A DNA stretch of 64,000 nucleotides from a virus, in the IMG/VR virus record IMGVR_UViG_3300042368_001013, positions 1-64,000 of that record; one strand, given 5' to 3'. Positions 63,497 through 64,000 of this stretch are shown here, piece by piece. Position 1 is the stretch's first letter, and the number at the start of each line of letters is the position of its first letter. The notes below the pieces were generated by a model, which ran no database searches, was not told where the DNA came from, and saw nothing but the letters and a program-made list of their open reading frames with translations. The translations under genes and the position numbers were made by a program.

Positions 63497-64000
63497 ATGA
63501 AACTTATAACAGAATTAACAGAAGACATCAAATACATCAAAGAGAATGTAGGCAATGGAGATAAACATTACTTCATTGAAGGTGTTTTCATGCAGTCTGA
63601 TGTTAAGAACAGAAACGGTCGGATATACCCCACCAACACTCTTTTAAAAGAGTGCAAAAGATATATCAACGAATACGTTCAAAAAGGCCGCGCTCTTGGT
63701 GAATTAAACCACCCAACTGGCCCAACTGTTAATCTTGATAGGGTTTCACATATCGTAAAAGAACTTTACCAAGATGGTAAAAATGTTTATGGTAAAGCCA
63801 AAGTTCTTGATACCCCAATGGGTAAGATTGTAAAAAATCTTATTGATGAAGGAGCTCAACTCGGAGTTTCTACACGTGGTATGGGTTCCCTAAAATCAAA
63901 AGGCGGATATCAAGAAGTCCAAGAAGATTTTATGTTAGCCGCTATCGACATTGTTGCTGATCCATCAGCCCCAAATGCTTTCGTTAATGGAATCATGGAA
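63497..64000 (+). CDS. 21: Prohead protease gp21 (3' end outside window)
   Basis: 168 codons are visible. MKLITELTEDIKYIKENVGN, HYFIEGVFMQSDVKNRNGRI, GRALGELNHPTGPTVNLDRV (the catalytic His in NHP), and LGVSTRGMGSL with the catalytic Ser are characteristic of gp21. It cleaves core and capsid proteins at (I/L)xE sites, matching candidate sites in the N-terminal tags discussed here. Confidence 0.95.
   Translation, partial: MKLITELTEDIKYIKENVGNGDKHYFIEGVFMQSDVKNRNGRIYPTNTLLKECKRYINEYVQKGRALGELNHPTGPTVNLDRVSHIVKELYQDGKNVYGKAKVLDTPMGKIVKNLIDEGAQLGVSTRGMGSLKSKGGYQEVQEDFMLAAIDIVADPSAPNAFVNGIME

Overview
This window is part of a tailed-phage genome of the T4-like myovirus type. From about 44 to 64 kb it carries genes I recognise as gp33, gp32, gp26, gp4, gp48, gp53, gp25, gp6, gp13 to gp21. 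They lie in near T4 order and most abut or overlap. Many genes elsewhere have a T4-type late promoter (NATAAATA). The host is not identified. A PEP-CTERM-like protein with a VPAPG...RRR tail, a split (circularly permuted) tmRNA, and frequent lack of Shine-Dalgarno sequences point to a bacterium tolerant of leaderless or SD-less translation. A planctomycete or alphaproteobacterium is a guess only.

Layout. 0-7 kb: a proline-rich protein cut by the window edge, tRNA-Gly and tRNA-Tyr, a 2OG-Fe(II) oxygenase pair, a permuted tmRNA, and late genes (two tagged helical proteins, a nucleotidyltransferase, an RCC1-repeat protein). 7-12.4 kb: mostly minus-strand housekeeping and small genes (GroES-like, SpoU methylase, HNH nuclease, LpxH-like phosphoesterase, PEP-CTERM-like protein, small membrane proteins) with tRNA-Gln, -Glu and -Pro. 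12.4-15.1 kb: late tagged proteins. 15.1-16.06 kb: non-coding, with an iteron-like GTCC(G)ATAAC array. 16.06-26.5 kb: a conspicuously GC-rich block with a VWA/HExxH protein, a MoxR/CobS AAA+ ATPase, four tRNAs (Ile, Arg, Leu, Lys) and many small genes, each operon ended by a distinctive repeated hairpin. 26.8-35 kb: AT-rich late minus-strand genes, including more tagged paralogs and a 1219-residue Gly/Cys-rich protein. 35-44 kb: lysozyme, GMP reductase, deaminase-like protein, small proteins and two structural proteins. 44-64 kb: the replication/late-transcription pair gp33-gp32, then baseplate, neck, terminase, sheath, tube, portal and protease genes.

Two promoter classes dominate, and both place the predicted transcription start on or next to the A of ATG. 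Seventeen genes have a sigma-70 type promoter (TTGACA, 16-17 bp spacer, TACAAT-like -10) ending 5 to 7 nt, usually exactly 6 nt, before ATG. At least twelve late genes have NATAAATA exactly 5 nt before ATG. The sequence therefore suggests a phage that expresses a large share of its genes from leaderless mRNAs, while the sheath, gp32 and some operon-internal genes keep SD leaders.

Other notable points are a family of proteins sharing an N-terminal YYKNL-type helical tag, another set sharing an MKxFxxFLxE start like the T4 capsid-targeting sequence (including the lysozyme), a -1 frameshift extension of the gp26-like gene, and nested promoters inside the moxR-like gene. All functions below are read from sequence alone, without database searches.
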